Shown piece by piece: positions 16,356 through 25,350 of a stretch of 60,779 nucleotides of DNA (position 1 is the stretch's first letter; every line of letters starts with the position of its first letter). Location of the stretch: contig CAMVTO010000001.1 in assembly GCA_947170435.1 (NCBI GenBank), forward strand, positions 1 through 60,779, in the 5' to 3' direction. Under the pieces are notes generated by a model. That model was given only the letters and a program-made list of their open reading frames with translations. It did not search any database and was not told where the DNA came from. The DNA comes from an uncultured Clostridia bacterium. GTDB taxonomy: Bacteria; Bacillota; Clostridia; Oscillospirales; Oscillospiraceae. The position numbers were made by a program, and so were the translations under genes.

Positions 16356-16793
16356 TTACTTATTCTGCTCCTTCAGCAGGTCGCGGATCTCTGTGAGCAG
16401 CTTCTCCTCGGCGGAGGGCTCGGCGGGCGCGGCAGCCGCTTCCTCTTCCTTCTGCTTCTTTGCCAGCTTCTCTGCGACCTCGCTGGCCTTGTTCATGGCC
16501 TTGATGACCGAGAACAGCACCAGCGCGATGACGAGGAAGTTGATGACCGTGCCGACAAAGGTGCCGAGACCCAGCACAACTGCCTCGCTGCCCTCGCTCG
16601 CCGCACGGAGCGTGATGTTCAGCGCGTCGGTGTTGGGACTCTTGAACAGCACTGCCAGGATCGGGGTGATGACATCGCTCACCAGAGAGCCTGTGATGGC
16701 CGCAAACGCACCGCCGATGATAACGCCGATGGCCATATCCATGACGTTGCCCTTGAGGGCAAATGCCTTGAACTCTTCCATAAACTTCTTCAT
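16356..16793 (-). CDS. mscL: Large-conductance mechanosensitive channel
   Basis: A 145-residue MscL, a homopentameric channel in the cytoplasmic membrane that opens under hypo-osmotic stress. Seen: the amphipathic start MKKFMEEFKAFALKGNVMDMAIGVIIGGAFAAIT with TM1 (about 15-45), a periplasmic-type loop with FKSPNTDALNI, TM2 (about 70-95, GTFVGTVINFLVIALVLF) and a charged C-terminal helix with an Ala/Pro stretch (115-125). Start at 16793: AAGGAG lies 9 nt upstream and the family always begins here. Confidence 0.95.
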   Translation of the reverse strand: MKKFMEEFKAFALKGNVMDMAIGVIIGGAFAAITGSLVSDVITPILAVLFKSPNTDALNITLRAASEGSEAVVLGLGTFVGTVINFLVIALVLFSVIKAMNKASEVAEKLAKKQKEEEAAAAPAEPSAEEKLLTEIRDLLKEQNK

Positions 16794-16844
16794 GATGATT
16801 TTCTCCTTTTTCTCTGAATTTGAATCACGGCGCATCGCCGGAAC

Positions 16845-18164
16845 TCAAGCCTTGGGGACCAGCTTCTCCGTTCCTCCCATATACGGACGCAGCACTTCGG
16901 GGATGTTCACGCTGCCGTCCGAGCACAGATTGTTCTCAAGGAACGCGATGAGCATACGCGGCGGCGCGACGACGGTGTTGTTGAGGGTGTGGGGGAGATA
17001 CAGCTTGCCATCCTCGCCCTTGACGCGGATTTTCAGGCGGCGTGCCTGTGCGTCGCCGAGGTTGGAGCAGGAGCAGACCTCGAAATACTTCTTCTGGCGC
17101 GGGCTCCACGCCTCGATATCGCAGCTCTTGACCTTGAGATCCGCGAGGTCGCCGGAGCAGCACTCGAGCTGGCGCACGGGGATGTCCATGCTGCGGAACA
17201 GCTCAACGCTGTACTGCCACATCTGGTCATACCACTTCATCGAATCCTCGGGACGGCAGACGACGATCATCTCCTGCTTCTCGAACTGGTGGATACGGTA
17301 CACGCCGCGCTCCTCGATACCGTGGGCGCCCTTTTCCTTGCGGAAGCAGGGGGAGTAGGAGGTCAGCGTCTGGGGCAGCGAATTTTCCGGCAGGATCTGG
17401 TCGATGAACTTGCCGATCATGGAGTGCTCCGAGGTGCCGATCAGATAGAGGTCTTCGCCCTCGATCTTATACATCATGGAGTCCATGTCGTTCTGGCTCA
17501 TGACGCCCTCAACCACGTTGCCGTGGATCATAAACGGCGGGATGCAGTAGGTAAAGCCTTTGCCAATCATGAAATCGCGGGCGTAGGCAATGACCGCCTC
17601 ATGCAGGCGCGCGATGTCACCGAGCAGGTAGTAGAAGCCATTTCCACTGACGCGCAGCGCGGAGTCGATGTCGATGCCGGCGAACTTCGCCATGATGTCG
17701 GTGTGATAGGGAACCTCAAAATCGGGCACCTTCGGCTCTCCGAAGCGCTGGACCTCGACGTTCTTGCTGTCATCCTCGCCGATGGGCACGCTTGGGTCGA
17801 TGATATTCGGGATCAGCAGCATGTCGTGGTGCAGCTTCGCCTCGAAGTCCGCCTCCTGCGCTTCCAGCGCGGAGAGGCGGGCGTCGTTCGCCTTGACCTC
17901 CGCCATGTTCGCGTCGATCTGCTTTTGAATTTCGTCCTTCTCCGCGCCTTCGGCTTTCTTCAGCTTGCCGAACAGGGGGCCGTTCGCCTTGGAGAGCTGG
18001 TTGCGCTTGGCACGCAGGTCACTCGCCTCGGTGATGGCGGCGCGCAGCTTCGCGTCGAGGTCGATGACCTCATCGACGAGAGGGAGCTTCGCGTCCTGGA
18101 ACTTCTTTTTGATGTTTTCCCGCACCGCGTCGGGGTTGTCTCGGATGAATTTGATGTCTAGCAT
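16845..18164 (-). CDS. serS: Seryl-tRNA synthetase
   Basis: A 439-residue class II synthetase charging tRNA-Ser (and tRNA-Sec if present). Seen: MLDIKFIRDNPDAVRENIKK and the long antiparallel coiled-coil arm (about 30-105), motif 2 FRKEKGAHGIEERGVYRIHQ, the CSCSNLGDAQARR region and motif 3 NNTVVAPPRMLIAFLENN. The ATG at 18164 is supported by GAGGAAG and by the conserved N-terminus; an open frame of about 110 codons upstream is not part of the protein. No T-box leader. Confidence 0.95.
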   Translation of the reverse strand: MLDIKFIRDNPDAVRENIKKKFQDAKLPLVDEVIDLDAKLRAAITEASDLRAKRNQLSKANGPLFGKLKKAEGAEKDEIQKQIDANMAEVKANDARLSALEAQEADFEAKLHHDMLLIPNIIDPSVPIGEDDSKNVEVQRFGEPKVPDFEVPYHTDIMAKFAGIDIDSALRVSGNGFYYLLGDIARLHEAVIAYARDFMIGKGFTYCIPPFMIHGNVVEGVMSQNDMDSMMYKIEGEDLYLIGTSEHSMIGKFIDQILPENSLPQTLTSYSPCFRKEKGAHGIEERGVYRIHQFEKQEMIVVCRPEDSMKWYDQMWQYSVELFRSMDIPVRQLECCSGDLADLKVKSCDIEAWSPRQKKYFEVCSCSNLGDAQARRLKIRVKGEDGKLYLPHTLNNTVVAPPRMLIAFLENNLCSDGSVNIPEVLRPYMGGTEKLVPKA

Positions 18165-18305
18165 GGTGTGATTCTTCCTCTTTTCTTTTATATGGGGCCC
18201 CCGCGCGAGCCCAGCGAAGCGGGTCGCGTGGGGAAAGGAGATGCAGTGGAATGAACGAGCTTTCGCGCTTGCGCGGAAGCGAGCGATATGGAGCTTGCAT
18301 CGACG

Positions 18306-18321
18306 TGTTTCACGTGAAACA
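18306..18321. other. parS site 1
   Basis: TGTTTCACGTGAAACA, a perfect 16-bp palindrome equal to the Firmicutes parS consensus, in the gap between serS and the parAB operon. ParB/Spo0J should load here. Confidence 0.93.
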
Positions 18322-18347
18322 CGTTTCTTACTTATCCATGGGAACGT

Positions 18348-18515
18348 CTTGAAACCGTTTCTCTTTTGTCTTGCCAAAAGAGAAATGGTTTCAAACTTCC
18401 GTAGAGAAAAGCGCTTTGCGAAAGCTTTCTTGGGCTTGGATGATACCTTGCGTATTCCGTGACGCTGTTTGACGTTCGGGATTTGATGATGCGCCACTTG
18501 GGGCGACCGTGGGCG
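18348..18515 (+). repeat. Modular intergenic repeat (plus orientation, antisense to neighbours)
   Basis: CTTGAAACCGTTTCTC hairpin, AAACTTCCGTAGAG, GCGCTTTGC stem, TGACGCTGTTTGACGTTC and GATGATGCGCCACTTGGGG. Both neighbouring genes read minus, so unlike most copies this one does not match the upstream gene's direction. The rest of the 18165-18548 gap holds parS and GC-rich palindromes around 18265-18300. Confidence 0.75.
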
Positions 18516-18548
18516 GTTGGCTCTTTTCGGTGCAAGCGCAAAAATGTG

Positions 18549-18992
18549 TCAGGCTGCCGGCTCTTCGTCGGTTTCCGGCGCCGCCTGTGCCTCGTCCAGC
18601 GCAGTTTGGAGCGCGTCGCGCTCCTCGGTCAGCGCCGCGTTTTCGCTCTCCAGCGTTTTTGCGCGCGCTTGCAGCTCTTTCAGCTCGGCTTCGAGGCTTC
18701 TCAGCGCGGCCTGCAGCTCGTCCACCTGCTGCTCCAGCTCCACGTTGCGCGTCAGCGTGGTTTGCAGGGCGTCGGCGTTGCCGCGCAGCTCGGAGAGCAC
18801 CTGGTCGGTGCCGCGCTGGTTCATCATGTACGACCACAGCAGCAGGGAAAACGCCACAATGAACAGGATGAAGATATAGCCGTAAACCCGCTTCTGGCCG
18901 GTCTTTTCGTCCAGCGTCGGCTCCTCCTGCGCGGGCGGGGGAGCGGAGTTTGCGGGTTTGTCTTTGGGATGCTCGTGAATGAAATCGGTCAT
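18549..18992 (-). CDS. Single-pass membrane coiled-coil protein coupled to parB
   Basis: A 147-residue protein of unknown function. A Pro-rich cytoplasmic N-terminus (1-35) leads to one membrane helix (about 37-58, YGYIFILFIVAFSLLLWSYMM). A long heptad-repeat coiled coil follows (about 65-135, repeated LE.ELK/LES) and an acidic Ala/Pro tail. The layout resembles FtsL/FtsB/DivIC division proteins, but no specific motif confirms that. Its ATG overlaps the parB stop by four bases, so it is made together with the partition proteins and may tether or regulate them at the membrane. Last gene of the operon. Confidence 0.75.
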   Translation of the reverse strand: MTDFIHEHPKDKPANSAPPPAQEEPTLDEKTGQKRVYGYIFILFIVAFSLLLWSYMMNQRGTDQVLSELRGNADALQTTLTRNVELEQQVDELQAALRSLEAELKELQARAKTLESENAALTEERDALQTALDEAQAAPETDEEPAA

Positions 18993-19876
18993 GCTTTTGT
19001 TTTGCCTCCATCGCGCTTTTTAATGAGTGCCAGCGCTTCCAGCAGGTCGTTCAGATCGTCCACGCCGTAGTAGTCCAGCTCGATCTTACCCTTTTTCTTG
19101 CCTGCCACGATGCGGCAGCCGCGCCCCAGCTTGTTCGTCAGCTCACTGGCGGCCAGCTTGGCATAGTTTACCGCGTCGAGATCTTCTTCCTTCTTCGTTT
19201 TGGGTTTGGCGCTCAGCTTCTTCACCAACGCTTCGGTCTGACGGACGCTGAGGCCGCCGTTGATAACCTCCTGTGCCGCTTTCTTTTGCAGCGCCGCGCT
19301 CAGCGGCAGCAGCGCGCGGGCGTGCCCGCCGGAGAGCTTGCCGCCCTCGACCAGTTCGCGCACCTCGGGGCACAGTCCCAGCAGGCGCAGGGCGTTCGCC
19401 ACCGCGGAGCGGGACTTGCCCACGCGGTTCGCCACGTCCTCCTGAGTCATCTGATAGTTGTCCATCAGCCGTTTGTAGCCCTCAGCCTCCTCCAGCGGGT
19501 CAAGATCCTCACGCTGGAGATTCTCGATCAGCGCCAGCTCCGTGGTCTTGCGGTCGTCCGCTTCGATGACGATGGCAGGGACTTCGGTGAGGCCCGCAAG
19601 CCGCGCGGCGCGCCAGCGGCGCTCGCCGGCGATGATCTGATAGTATCCCGTGCCGAGACGGCGCACCGTCAGCGGCTGGAGGATTCCGTGCTCGCGGATG
19701 GAATCCGCCAGCTCGTCCAGCGCGGTATCGTCAAAGCGCTTGCGCGGCTGGTCGGCGTTGCACTCCACCTGCGATAGGGGGAGACTCTGTAAGTTTTCGC
19801 TGGTATCGGTGCGAAGCGCGGCGTCGCCCAGCAGCGCGCCCAGCCCTTTGCCGAGCCCATGGGGTGTGTTAGCCAT
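18989..19876 (-). CDS. parB: Chromosome partition protein ParB (Spo0J)
   Basis: A 295-residue ParB CTPase that clamps and spreads around parS and recruits SMC. Seen: the N-terminal LGKGLGALLG peptide that stimulates ParA, ENLQREDLDPLEEA, GERRWRAARLAGL (box II, CTP/arginine patch), the HTH MTQEDVANRVGKSRSAVANALRLL, and a C-terminal dimerisation region with a basic GKKKGKIELDYYG. The start codon is 26 bp after the parA stop. Two perfect parS sites flank the operon (18306 and 20826). Confidence 0.95.
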   Translation of the reverse strand: MANTPHGLGKGLGALLGDAALRTDTSENLQSLPLSQVECNADQPRKRFDDTALDELADSIREHGILQPLTVRRLGTGYYQIIAGERRWRAARLAGLTEVPAIVIEADDRKTTELALIENLQREDLDPLEEAEGYKRLMDNYQMTQEDVANRVGKSRSAVANALRLLGLCPEVRELVEGGKLSGGHARALLPLSAALQKKAAQEVINGGLSVRQTEALVKKLSAKPKTKKEEDLDAVNYAKLAASELTNKLGRGCRIVAGKKKGKIELDYYGVDDLNDLLEALALIKKRDGGKTKA

Positions 19877-19902
19877 GATATGCTCCTATATTATATATAT
19901 AT

Positions 19903-20658
19903 TTACGGATTTTTCTTCACAAATTCCTGCGCAAACGCGTCGTACGCCTCCGCGCCACGGGAAAGCTTGTCGTAGGCGTTGATCGGCTTGCCGTGGCTGG
20001 GCGCCTCGGACAGCCGCACATTGCGGGGGATGACCGTGGCGTACACCTTGCCGGGGAAGTATCGCTTGACCTCCTCCGCCACCTGCATGGCAAGATTGGT
20101 GCGCGCGTCGTACATGGTGAGCAGCACGCCTTCCAGCTCGATGTGCGGATTGAGCGAGCGCTTGACGATGCGCACCGTGTTGAGCAGATCGCTCAACCCC
20201 TCCAGCGCAAAATACTCCGCCTGCACCGGCACCAGCAGCGTATCCGCCGCGCACAGCGCGTTGAGCGTCAGCAGCTCCAGCGACGGCGGGCAGTCAATGA
20301 AGATGAAATCGTAGTCGGGGGAGAGAGCGGAGAGCGCGTTCTTGAGCAGGAATTCGCGCCCCTCGCGGCCGATCATTTCGATGCCCGCGCCCGCGAGCGC
20401 CTTGCTCGACGGCAGCACATCGCCATAGCGCGTGTGCGCTACGGCAGCTTTTGCGTCCGCGCCGTTGATCAGCACCTCATACACGCCCTGCGACGCGCCC
20501 TTGTCCACGCCCATGCCGGAGGTGGAGTTGGCCTGCGGGTCAAAGTCGCACAGCAGCACGCGCTTGCCCGCTTCATGCAGCGCCGACACCAGATTGACAC
20601 AGGTGGTGGTTTTGCCGACGCCGCCCTTTTGATTCACGATTGCAACGGTTTTTGCCAA
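19903..20658 (-). CDS. parA: Chromosome partition ATPase ParA (Soj)
   Basis: A 251-residue ParA/Soj ATPase that binds DNA nonspecifically as an ATP dimer, positions ParB-parS complexes and regulates DnaA in Bacillus. Seen: NQKGGVGKTTT (deviant Walker A), LLCDFDPQANSTSGMG, and FIDCPPSLELLTLNAL. I start it at TTG 20658 because family members begin with M-x-K-T-I-A-I-V-N-Q and GGGG lies just upstream. An in-frame ATG at 20700 would add 14 residues and has no ribosome site, but it does lie inside the transcript. Confidence 0.93.
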   Translation of the reverse strand: MAKTVAIVNQKGGVGKTTTCVNLVSALHEAGKRVLLCDFDPQANSTSGMGVDKGASQGVYEVLINGADAKAAVAHTRYGDVLPSSKALAGAGIEMIGREGREFLLKNALSALSPDYDFIFIDCPPSLELLTLNALCAADTLLVPVQAEYFALEGLSDLLNTVRIVKRSLNPHIELEGVLLTMYDARTNLAMQVAEEVKRYFPGKVYATVIPRNVRLSEAPSHGKPINAYDKLSRGAEAYDAFAQEFVKKNP

Positions 20659-20731
20659 ATTGATCCCCGCTTTCCACGGAAAGCGCCCATACCCGGGCAT
20701 TTTAACCGATTCTATATTTATTAGGTTATAT

Positions 20732-20759
20732 AGTATATCACAAAGTCGGATGATTTCAA
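20732..20759 (-). promoter_or_regulatory. Sigma-A promoter of the parAB operon
   Basis: Minus strand TTGAAA (20754-20759), 16-bp spacer, TATACT (20732-20737). Predicted start near 20725, about 67 nt before the TTG start of parA. Confidence 0.8.
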
Positions 20760-20825
20760 CCGCTAAATCGAAAAAGTAAAATTTCTGTCAAACGCCAAAA
20801 AGAAACATCGCGCGTTTCCGCGCGA

Positions 20826-20841
20826 TGTTTCACGTGAAACA
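20826..20841. other. parS site 2
   Basis: A second perfect TGTTTCACGTGAAACA palindrome, between the GH13 stop and the parA promoter, about 67 bp upstream of the -35 box. Confidence 0.93.
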
Positions 20842-20858
20842 ATTCACTTTTCCACAGC

Positions 20859-22724
20859 TCAGGCCTCGATCAGCAATACGCCCTCGAACGCGCCGAGCGC
20901 CACCTGCAAAACACCGTTCACGGCACGGAAGCGGCGGCCGGTGAGGGCGTCGATCGCCCCGTCCGTCTCCCACGGGAGGCCGAGCGCCACCTGCTCCATG
21001 CCAGCGTTGCACGCAGCGATGCTGACCTCGCTTCCGGCGCGGCGGCGGAACGCCAGCACCGCGCCCTCGGAGCGGAGATACTCGATGCTGCCGCTTTGCA
21101 GAGACTCGCGGGAGTTGCGCAGCTCGCCGAGACGCTGGAAGTACTGGATCAGCCACTTGTTCTCGCGGCTCCACGGATAGGTACCGCGATTGAACGGGTC
21201 CTCAAAGCCCTGCATGCCCGCCTCGTCACCGTAGTAGACGGTAGGGGAGCCAGGAAAGGCGTACATCACCAGCGCGGCAAGGCGCAGCCGGCGCATACCG
21301 TTGTAGATCTCGTTGGCGTTGAGCACCATGCGGGCGCGCTCCTCGCGGCTCTGGGGCCACGGTCCGGTGTAACCCAGCACGGTCAAAAGCCGCGGGGTAT
21401 CGTGCGTGGAGAGGAAGTTCATCGCACCGTAGAACGCCGCTTTGGGGTAGTTCTCGCGGATGGTCTCCATCGCGTTCTTAAAGATGGACGCGTCCTTTTG
21501 CAGCAGGTAGCCGAGGATCGCGTCGCGGAACGGATAGTTCATCAGGCCGTGGGTCTGATGGCCCAGCAGGTACTTACGGCGCACGGAGTAGGCGATTTTG
21601 TTGGAGCCGTCCTCCCAGACCTCACCGATGAGATAGGCGTCAGACTTCTCCCGCGCCATAGAGCGGCGGATGCGCTCGATGAACTCGCCGGGCAGCTCAT
21701 CCGCCACGTCCAGCCGCCAGCCGGACGCGCCCGCACAAAGCCAGTGGCGCACGACGCTGTCTTCGTTCTCGATGATGAAGTCGAGGTAGTCGGGGTCGCT
21801 CTCTTCCACGGCAGGGAGGGTCTTGAAGCCCCACCAGGCGTCGTACTCGTCGGGGAAGCGGGAGAAGTGGTACCAGCTGGCGTACGGGGAGTCCTGACTC
21901 TGTGCCGCGCCGAGGCTGGGGAAGAAGCCCTTGGCGTTGAAGTACACGCTGTTGGAGCCGGTGTGGTTGAACACGCCGTCGAGGATCACGCGCATCCCCA
22001 GCTCCTTGGCGCGCGCGCAAAGAGTGCGGAAGTCGTCTTCGCTGCCCAGCAGGGGGTCGATGCTGCGGTAGTCCGCGGTGTCGTAGCGGTGGTTGGACGC
22101 CGCTTCAAAGATCGGGTTTAAGTAGATGGTGGTCACGCCGAGGGAGCGGATGTAGTCCAGCTTCTCCGTGATGCCGGCGAGGTCGCCGCCGAAAAAGTCG
22201 GAGCAGGTGATCTCGCCCTGCTCGTTGGGCAGGTACTCCATCATCTCGCCCCAGTAGTCGTGGAGCGTGCGGTTGCCGACCATGCCCTCCACGCTGCGGC
22301 GCACGCCGCGGCGGAAGCGATCGGGGAAGATCTGGTACGAGATGCCGCGGCCGAACCACTCCGGCGTCTCGCTCCTGCCGTCGTAGACGGTGAGCTGCCA
22401 CGAGAGCACGTTGTCGATCTGGCAGAAGCCGTTCTTGCCGAAACGGCACTGTCCGCCGTCGGCCCAGTCCAGTTTGAAATGGTACCACACCAGCTCCACG
22501 TCGGCCGGGGCGGGGTAGACACCGCGGAACACCTTGCGCTCGCCCGCGTGCTCCAGCGTCATGGGGATCTCTACCCAGCTGTCCGCGAACTCGCCGTGGG
22601 CAACGATCGTCGCGGCGGTGACCTGTTCGTAGTCCTCGGTGTATAGGTTCAACGAAACCTCCGTGCCGCACACTACGGCACCGTAGGGCGTTTTGCAGCG
22701 TTCGCTGCGAGAGTCAAAATACAT
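20859..22724 (-). CDS. Glycoside hydrolase family 13 (neopullulanase-like)
   Basis: A 621-residue alpha-glucan hydrolase of the neopullulanase/cyclomaltodextrinase group. An N-terminal beta domain (about 1-115, CBM34-like) precedes the (beta/alpha)8 barrel starting GRGISYQIFPDRF. The four GH13 regions are intact: DGVFNH (region I), GWRLDVADE with the Asp nucleophile (II), LIGEVWED with the Glu acid/base (III) and FLSTHDTPR (IV). A C-terminal beta domain closes it. No signal peptide, so it acts on imported maltodextrins or glycogen-like material. It is the last gene behind mrdA on the minus strand; the 59-bp gap and a different function suggest loose association only. Confidence 0.9.
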   Translation of the reverse strand: MYFDSRSERCKTPYGAVVCGTEVSLNLYTEDYEQVTAATIVAHGEFADSWVEIPMTLEHAGERKVFRGVYPAPADVELVWYHFKLDWADGGQCRFGKNGFCQIDNVLSWQLTVYDGRSETPEWFGRGISYQIFPDRFRRGVRRSVEGMVGNRTLHDYWGEMMEYLPNEQGEITCSDFFGGDLAGITEKLDYIRSLGVTTIYLNPIFEAASNHRYDTADYRSIDPLLGSEDDFRTLCARAKELGMRVILDGVFNHTGSNSVYFNAKGFFPSLGAAQSQDSPYASWYHFSRFPDEYDAWWGFKTLPAVEESDPDYLDFIIENEDSVVRHWLCAGASGWRLDVADELPGEFIERIRRSMAREKSDAYLIGEVWEDGSNKIAYSVRRKYLLGHQTHGLMNYPFRDAILGYLLQKDASIFKNAMETIRENYPKAAFYGAMNFLSTHDTPRLLTVLGYTGPWPQSREERARMVLNANEIYNGMRRLRLAALVMYAFPGSPTVYYGDEAGMQGFEDPFNRGTYPWSRENKWLIQYFQRLGELRNSRESLQSGSIEYLRSEGAVLAFRRRAGSEVSIAACNAGMEQVALGLPWETDGAIDALTGRRFRAVNGVLQVALGAFEGVLLIEA

Positions 22725-22783
22725 GGCGGTTTCCTCCTTCTGTTTACCTCTCTCATAGGTCTCTTTCTGAAAAGGGGGCCAAT

Positions 22784-24829
22784 TTACTTCAGCAGAATGT
22801 TCTCGCCCACGATATCCGGGGCGGCAGCGGTAAAATACGCGTTGAGAATCTTTACGGCGGTGGACGCCAGCGCACCGCCGGAGTCGCCCTTTTCAATGAT
22901 CATCGCCAGCGCGATCTGGGGATCGTCATAGGGCGCGAACGCCACAAAGACGCCGTTGCTGATGCTGCCCTTGCCGCCGGTCTGCGCCGTACCGGTCTTG
23001 GCGGCGGCGTCCACGACGCATTCGCGGAAGGCGCTCCGCACGCTGCCGTCCGTGACCAGCTTGCGCATGCCCGCGAGCACCGCTTTGAGGTTTTCCGGGC
23101 TGATGGATATCGAATCCGCCGGAGGCTCGTCGTAGACGTAGGTGGGCACGGCGCTGTCGTAGTCGCTGACATCCTTTAAGAGATGCGCCTTGTAACGCGT
23201 GCCCCCGCCGGCGAGCGTCGCGATGTAGTTCGCGAGCTGGAGCGGGGTAAAGGTGTTGTATGCCTGTCCGATGGCCGCTTGCAGCGTCAGGCCGTCGGTC
23301 CAGCGTTGATTTGGCAGCGAGTTTACATAATCCGGCGACGTCATGGTGCCGATGTTCTCCGGGATCTCGATGCCCGTGGGCTCGCCGAGGCCAAACGCCG
23401 CGGCATAGCGGTCAAGCGTGGAGATGCCGGTGTTCTTGCCCACGTCGTAGAAAAAGTAGTTGCACGACACCGTGATGGCATCGGTCACGTTGATCAGGCC
23501 ATGTGTGCCGCCGCGGGAGGAGTAGATCCAGCAGTTGAACACCATGTCGTAGTACCGGTACGCACCGAGATCGAGGATCTTGGTGTAGGGCGTGATGACG
23601 CCGGATTCCAGCGCCGCCACCGCCACCGCAGGCTTGAACGTGGAACCGGGGGCAAACGCCCACTGGGTCGCACGGTTGAGCATCGGGCGGCGGGAATCTG
23701 TGTTCAGCGTGGCAAAGTCCTGATTGAAGGTTTTGAGGGAATAGGTGGGGTAGGAGGCCAGCGCCAGCGTATCGCCGGTGCCGATCTGCACCACCGCTGC
23801 CGCCGCGCCGCGATCAATGCCGTCGACAGCCGTCATCGCGCCCACAGACTCGGCGAGAATCGCCTCCACCTGCTCCTGAAAGTCGATGTCCAGCGTCAGC
23901 GCCACGTTCTGCCCCGGCTCCGGCTCTATGGAGTAAACCTCGTCGATCACCTTGCCGTCGGCGTTGGTGGTCACGAGGCGCTTGCCGTCGGTGCCGCGCA
24001 GGTAGTCCTCAAAGGCATATTCCACGCCGTCGAGGCCCACGAGGTCGTTCCACGCGTAGCCCTTTTCCTTGTATTCGTCCCAGTTCTGGATCTTGCCAAC
24101 CCTGCCAAGGATATGCGCCGCGGCGTCGGTCTGGTACTCGCGTACAGAGGAGGTGCCGACGCGCACGCCGGCGCACCCGCTGTCCTTGATGCGGGCGATC
24201 AGCGGCACATCCACGCCGGAGGCAAAGAGGAACGTACCGTCGCCGTCCAGCTTCGCGGTGGCGAGAGAATAGCGGAATCCCGTCAGCGCTCGGCGCTCGG
24301 CTGCCGCAAGGTCGTCGGGAATCTTAAATTCGTCGCTGAGCAGCTCGTAGATTGCCTGCGGCTTCATGCTCGCGCGCATAGTGTCGGAGGTCGCGTCGTC
24401 GTTGATCCACTTCTTGCTTTTGAGGTACTTCACCAGCATCCCGGAGCGGGACACCTCAAAGTCGTAGTCGTAGGGCGGCTCCGCCGTCAGCGGCAGCTCA
24501 TCGTACCAGTCCACGCCCTGCTCGCGCAGCAGTGCCATCAGCTTTATGATTTCGTCGTTGAGCGCGTCGCCGCTCACCATGGCGGGATCGAAGATCAGCG
24601 TGTATACCGCGCGGTTGCTCACCAGCACTTTGCCGTTGCGGTCGGTGAGGATGCCGCGGGACGCCTCCACCGGCTCCGGCGTCGTGTTGGTGCGCACCGA
24701 CATGGCGCGGTAGTCCGCGCCGTGGACGATCTGCGCGTCAAACATGGTCACACAATAGGCGATCATGCATGCCATAAACAGCGCGGAGAGCGCAAGAAGG
24801 CGGTATCGGAGTTTTCGGGATTCTTCCAT
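22784..24829 (-). CDS. mrdA: Penicillin-binding protein 2 (elongasome transpeptidase)
   Basis: A 681-residue class B PBP that cross-links lateral-wall peptidoglycan with the rod complex. Seen: short cytoplasmic start and one membrane helix (about 9-28), the dimerisation/pedestal domain with ASRGILTDRNG (56-66), then the transpeptidase motifs STFK (396-399), SCN (455-457) and KTG (611-613). An insertion of about 60 residues at 110-170 is typical of Gram-positive PBP2 proteins. The start is 10 bp after the mreD stop, as expected for mreC-mreD-mrdA. Confidence 0.93.
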   Translation of the reverse strand: MEESRKLRYRLLALSALFMACMIAYCVTMFDAQIVHGADYRAMSVRTNTTPEPVEASRGILTDRNGKVLVSNRAVYTLIFDPAMVSGDALNDEIIKLMALLREQGVDWYDELPLTAEPPYDYDFEVSRSGMLVKYLKSKKWINDDATSDTMRASMKPQAIYELLSDEFKIPDDLAAAERRALTGFRYSLATAKLDGDGTFLFASGVDVPLIARIKDSGCAGVRVGTSSVREYQTDAAAHILGRVGKIQNWDEYKEKGYAWNDLVGLDGVEYAFEDYLRGTDGKRLVTTNADGKVIDEVYSIEPEPGQNVALTLDIDFQEQVEAILAESVGAMTAVDGIDRGAAAAVVQIGTGDTLALASYPTYSLKTFNQDFATLNTDSRRPMLNRATQWAFAPGSTFKPAVAVAALESGVITPYTKILDLGAYRYYDMVFNCWIYSSRGGTHGLINVTDAITVSCNYFFYDVGKNTGISTLDRYAAAFGLGEPTGIEIPENIGTMTSPDYVNSLPNQRWTDGLTLQAAIGQAYNTFTPLQLANYIATLAGGGTRYKAHLLKDVSDYDSAVPTYVYDEPPADSISISPENLKAVLAGMRKLVTDGSVRSAFRECVVDAAAKTGTAQTGGKGSISNGVFVAFAPYDDPQIALAMIIEKGDSGGALASTAVKILNAYFTAAAPDIVGENILLK

Positions 24830-24838
24830 CGCGGCCTC

Positions 24839-25345
24839 CTAAATCGTAAACTTCCGGTGCAGGAACGTCAGCACCGGATGGCAGACCAGCACCAGCACAC
24901 AGCTGAGCGCCATTTCCCGCACCGCCACGGACGCCATCTCCAAAAACGGGGCGCGGTCCGTCAGGCCCAGCGCCGCCATGATGAACAGATCCGCGACTGC
25001 GAACGTCAGCGCCGACACGATCAGCGAGCACAGCGGCCCCGGCTGCACCACGTTCTTCGCGAGGTACGAGCAGGCGAGCGCCGCGAGCGTGAACGCAAGC
25101 GTATACAGACAGGGAAATACCCCCGGCAGCGCAAGATCGCACAGCACGCCGCAAGCCAGCGCAAAAAACGTCCCGGCGTGGGTGTCCTCCAGCGACGCCA
25201 CAATGCCCACGATCAGCGGCGGCAGAAACAGATGCACCCCGAAGATGACCGCACCGCCCAACAAGAAGCCAAACAGCAGCTCCAGCAGCAGTGCAGCCAC
25301 GCTGATCGTCGTCCATTTGATGATGATGTCCCGTCTTGTCAGCAT
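24839..25345 (-). CDS. mreD: Rod shape-determining protein MreD
   Basis: A 168-residue very hydrophobic protein with about five membrane helices. It belongs to the elongasome and sits between mreC (5 bp gap) and mrdA, which makes the call safe although MreD sequences are poorly conserved. The C-terminal ends with basic HRKFTI. Confidence 0.88.
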   Translation of the reverse strand: MLTRRDIIIKWTTISVAALLLELLFGFLLGGAVIFGVHLFLPPLIVGIVASLEDTHAGTFFALACGVLCDLALPGVFPCLYTLAFTLAALACSYLAKNVVQPGPLCSLIVSALTFAVADLFIMAALGLTDRAPFLEMASVAVREMALSCVLVLVCHPVLTFLHRKFTI

Positions 25346-25350
25346 ACCGA

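Noticed and set aside
18070..18497. N-terminal extension of SerRS by about 110 residues
   Set aside because: The extension crosses parS and a repeat, has Arg/Ser-rich non-family sequence, and a good ribosome site stands before the conserved MLDIKFIRDN start.
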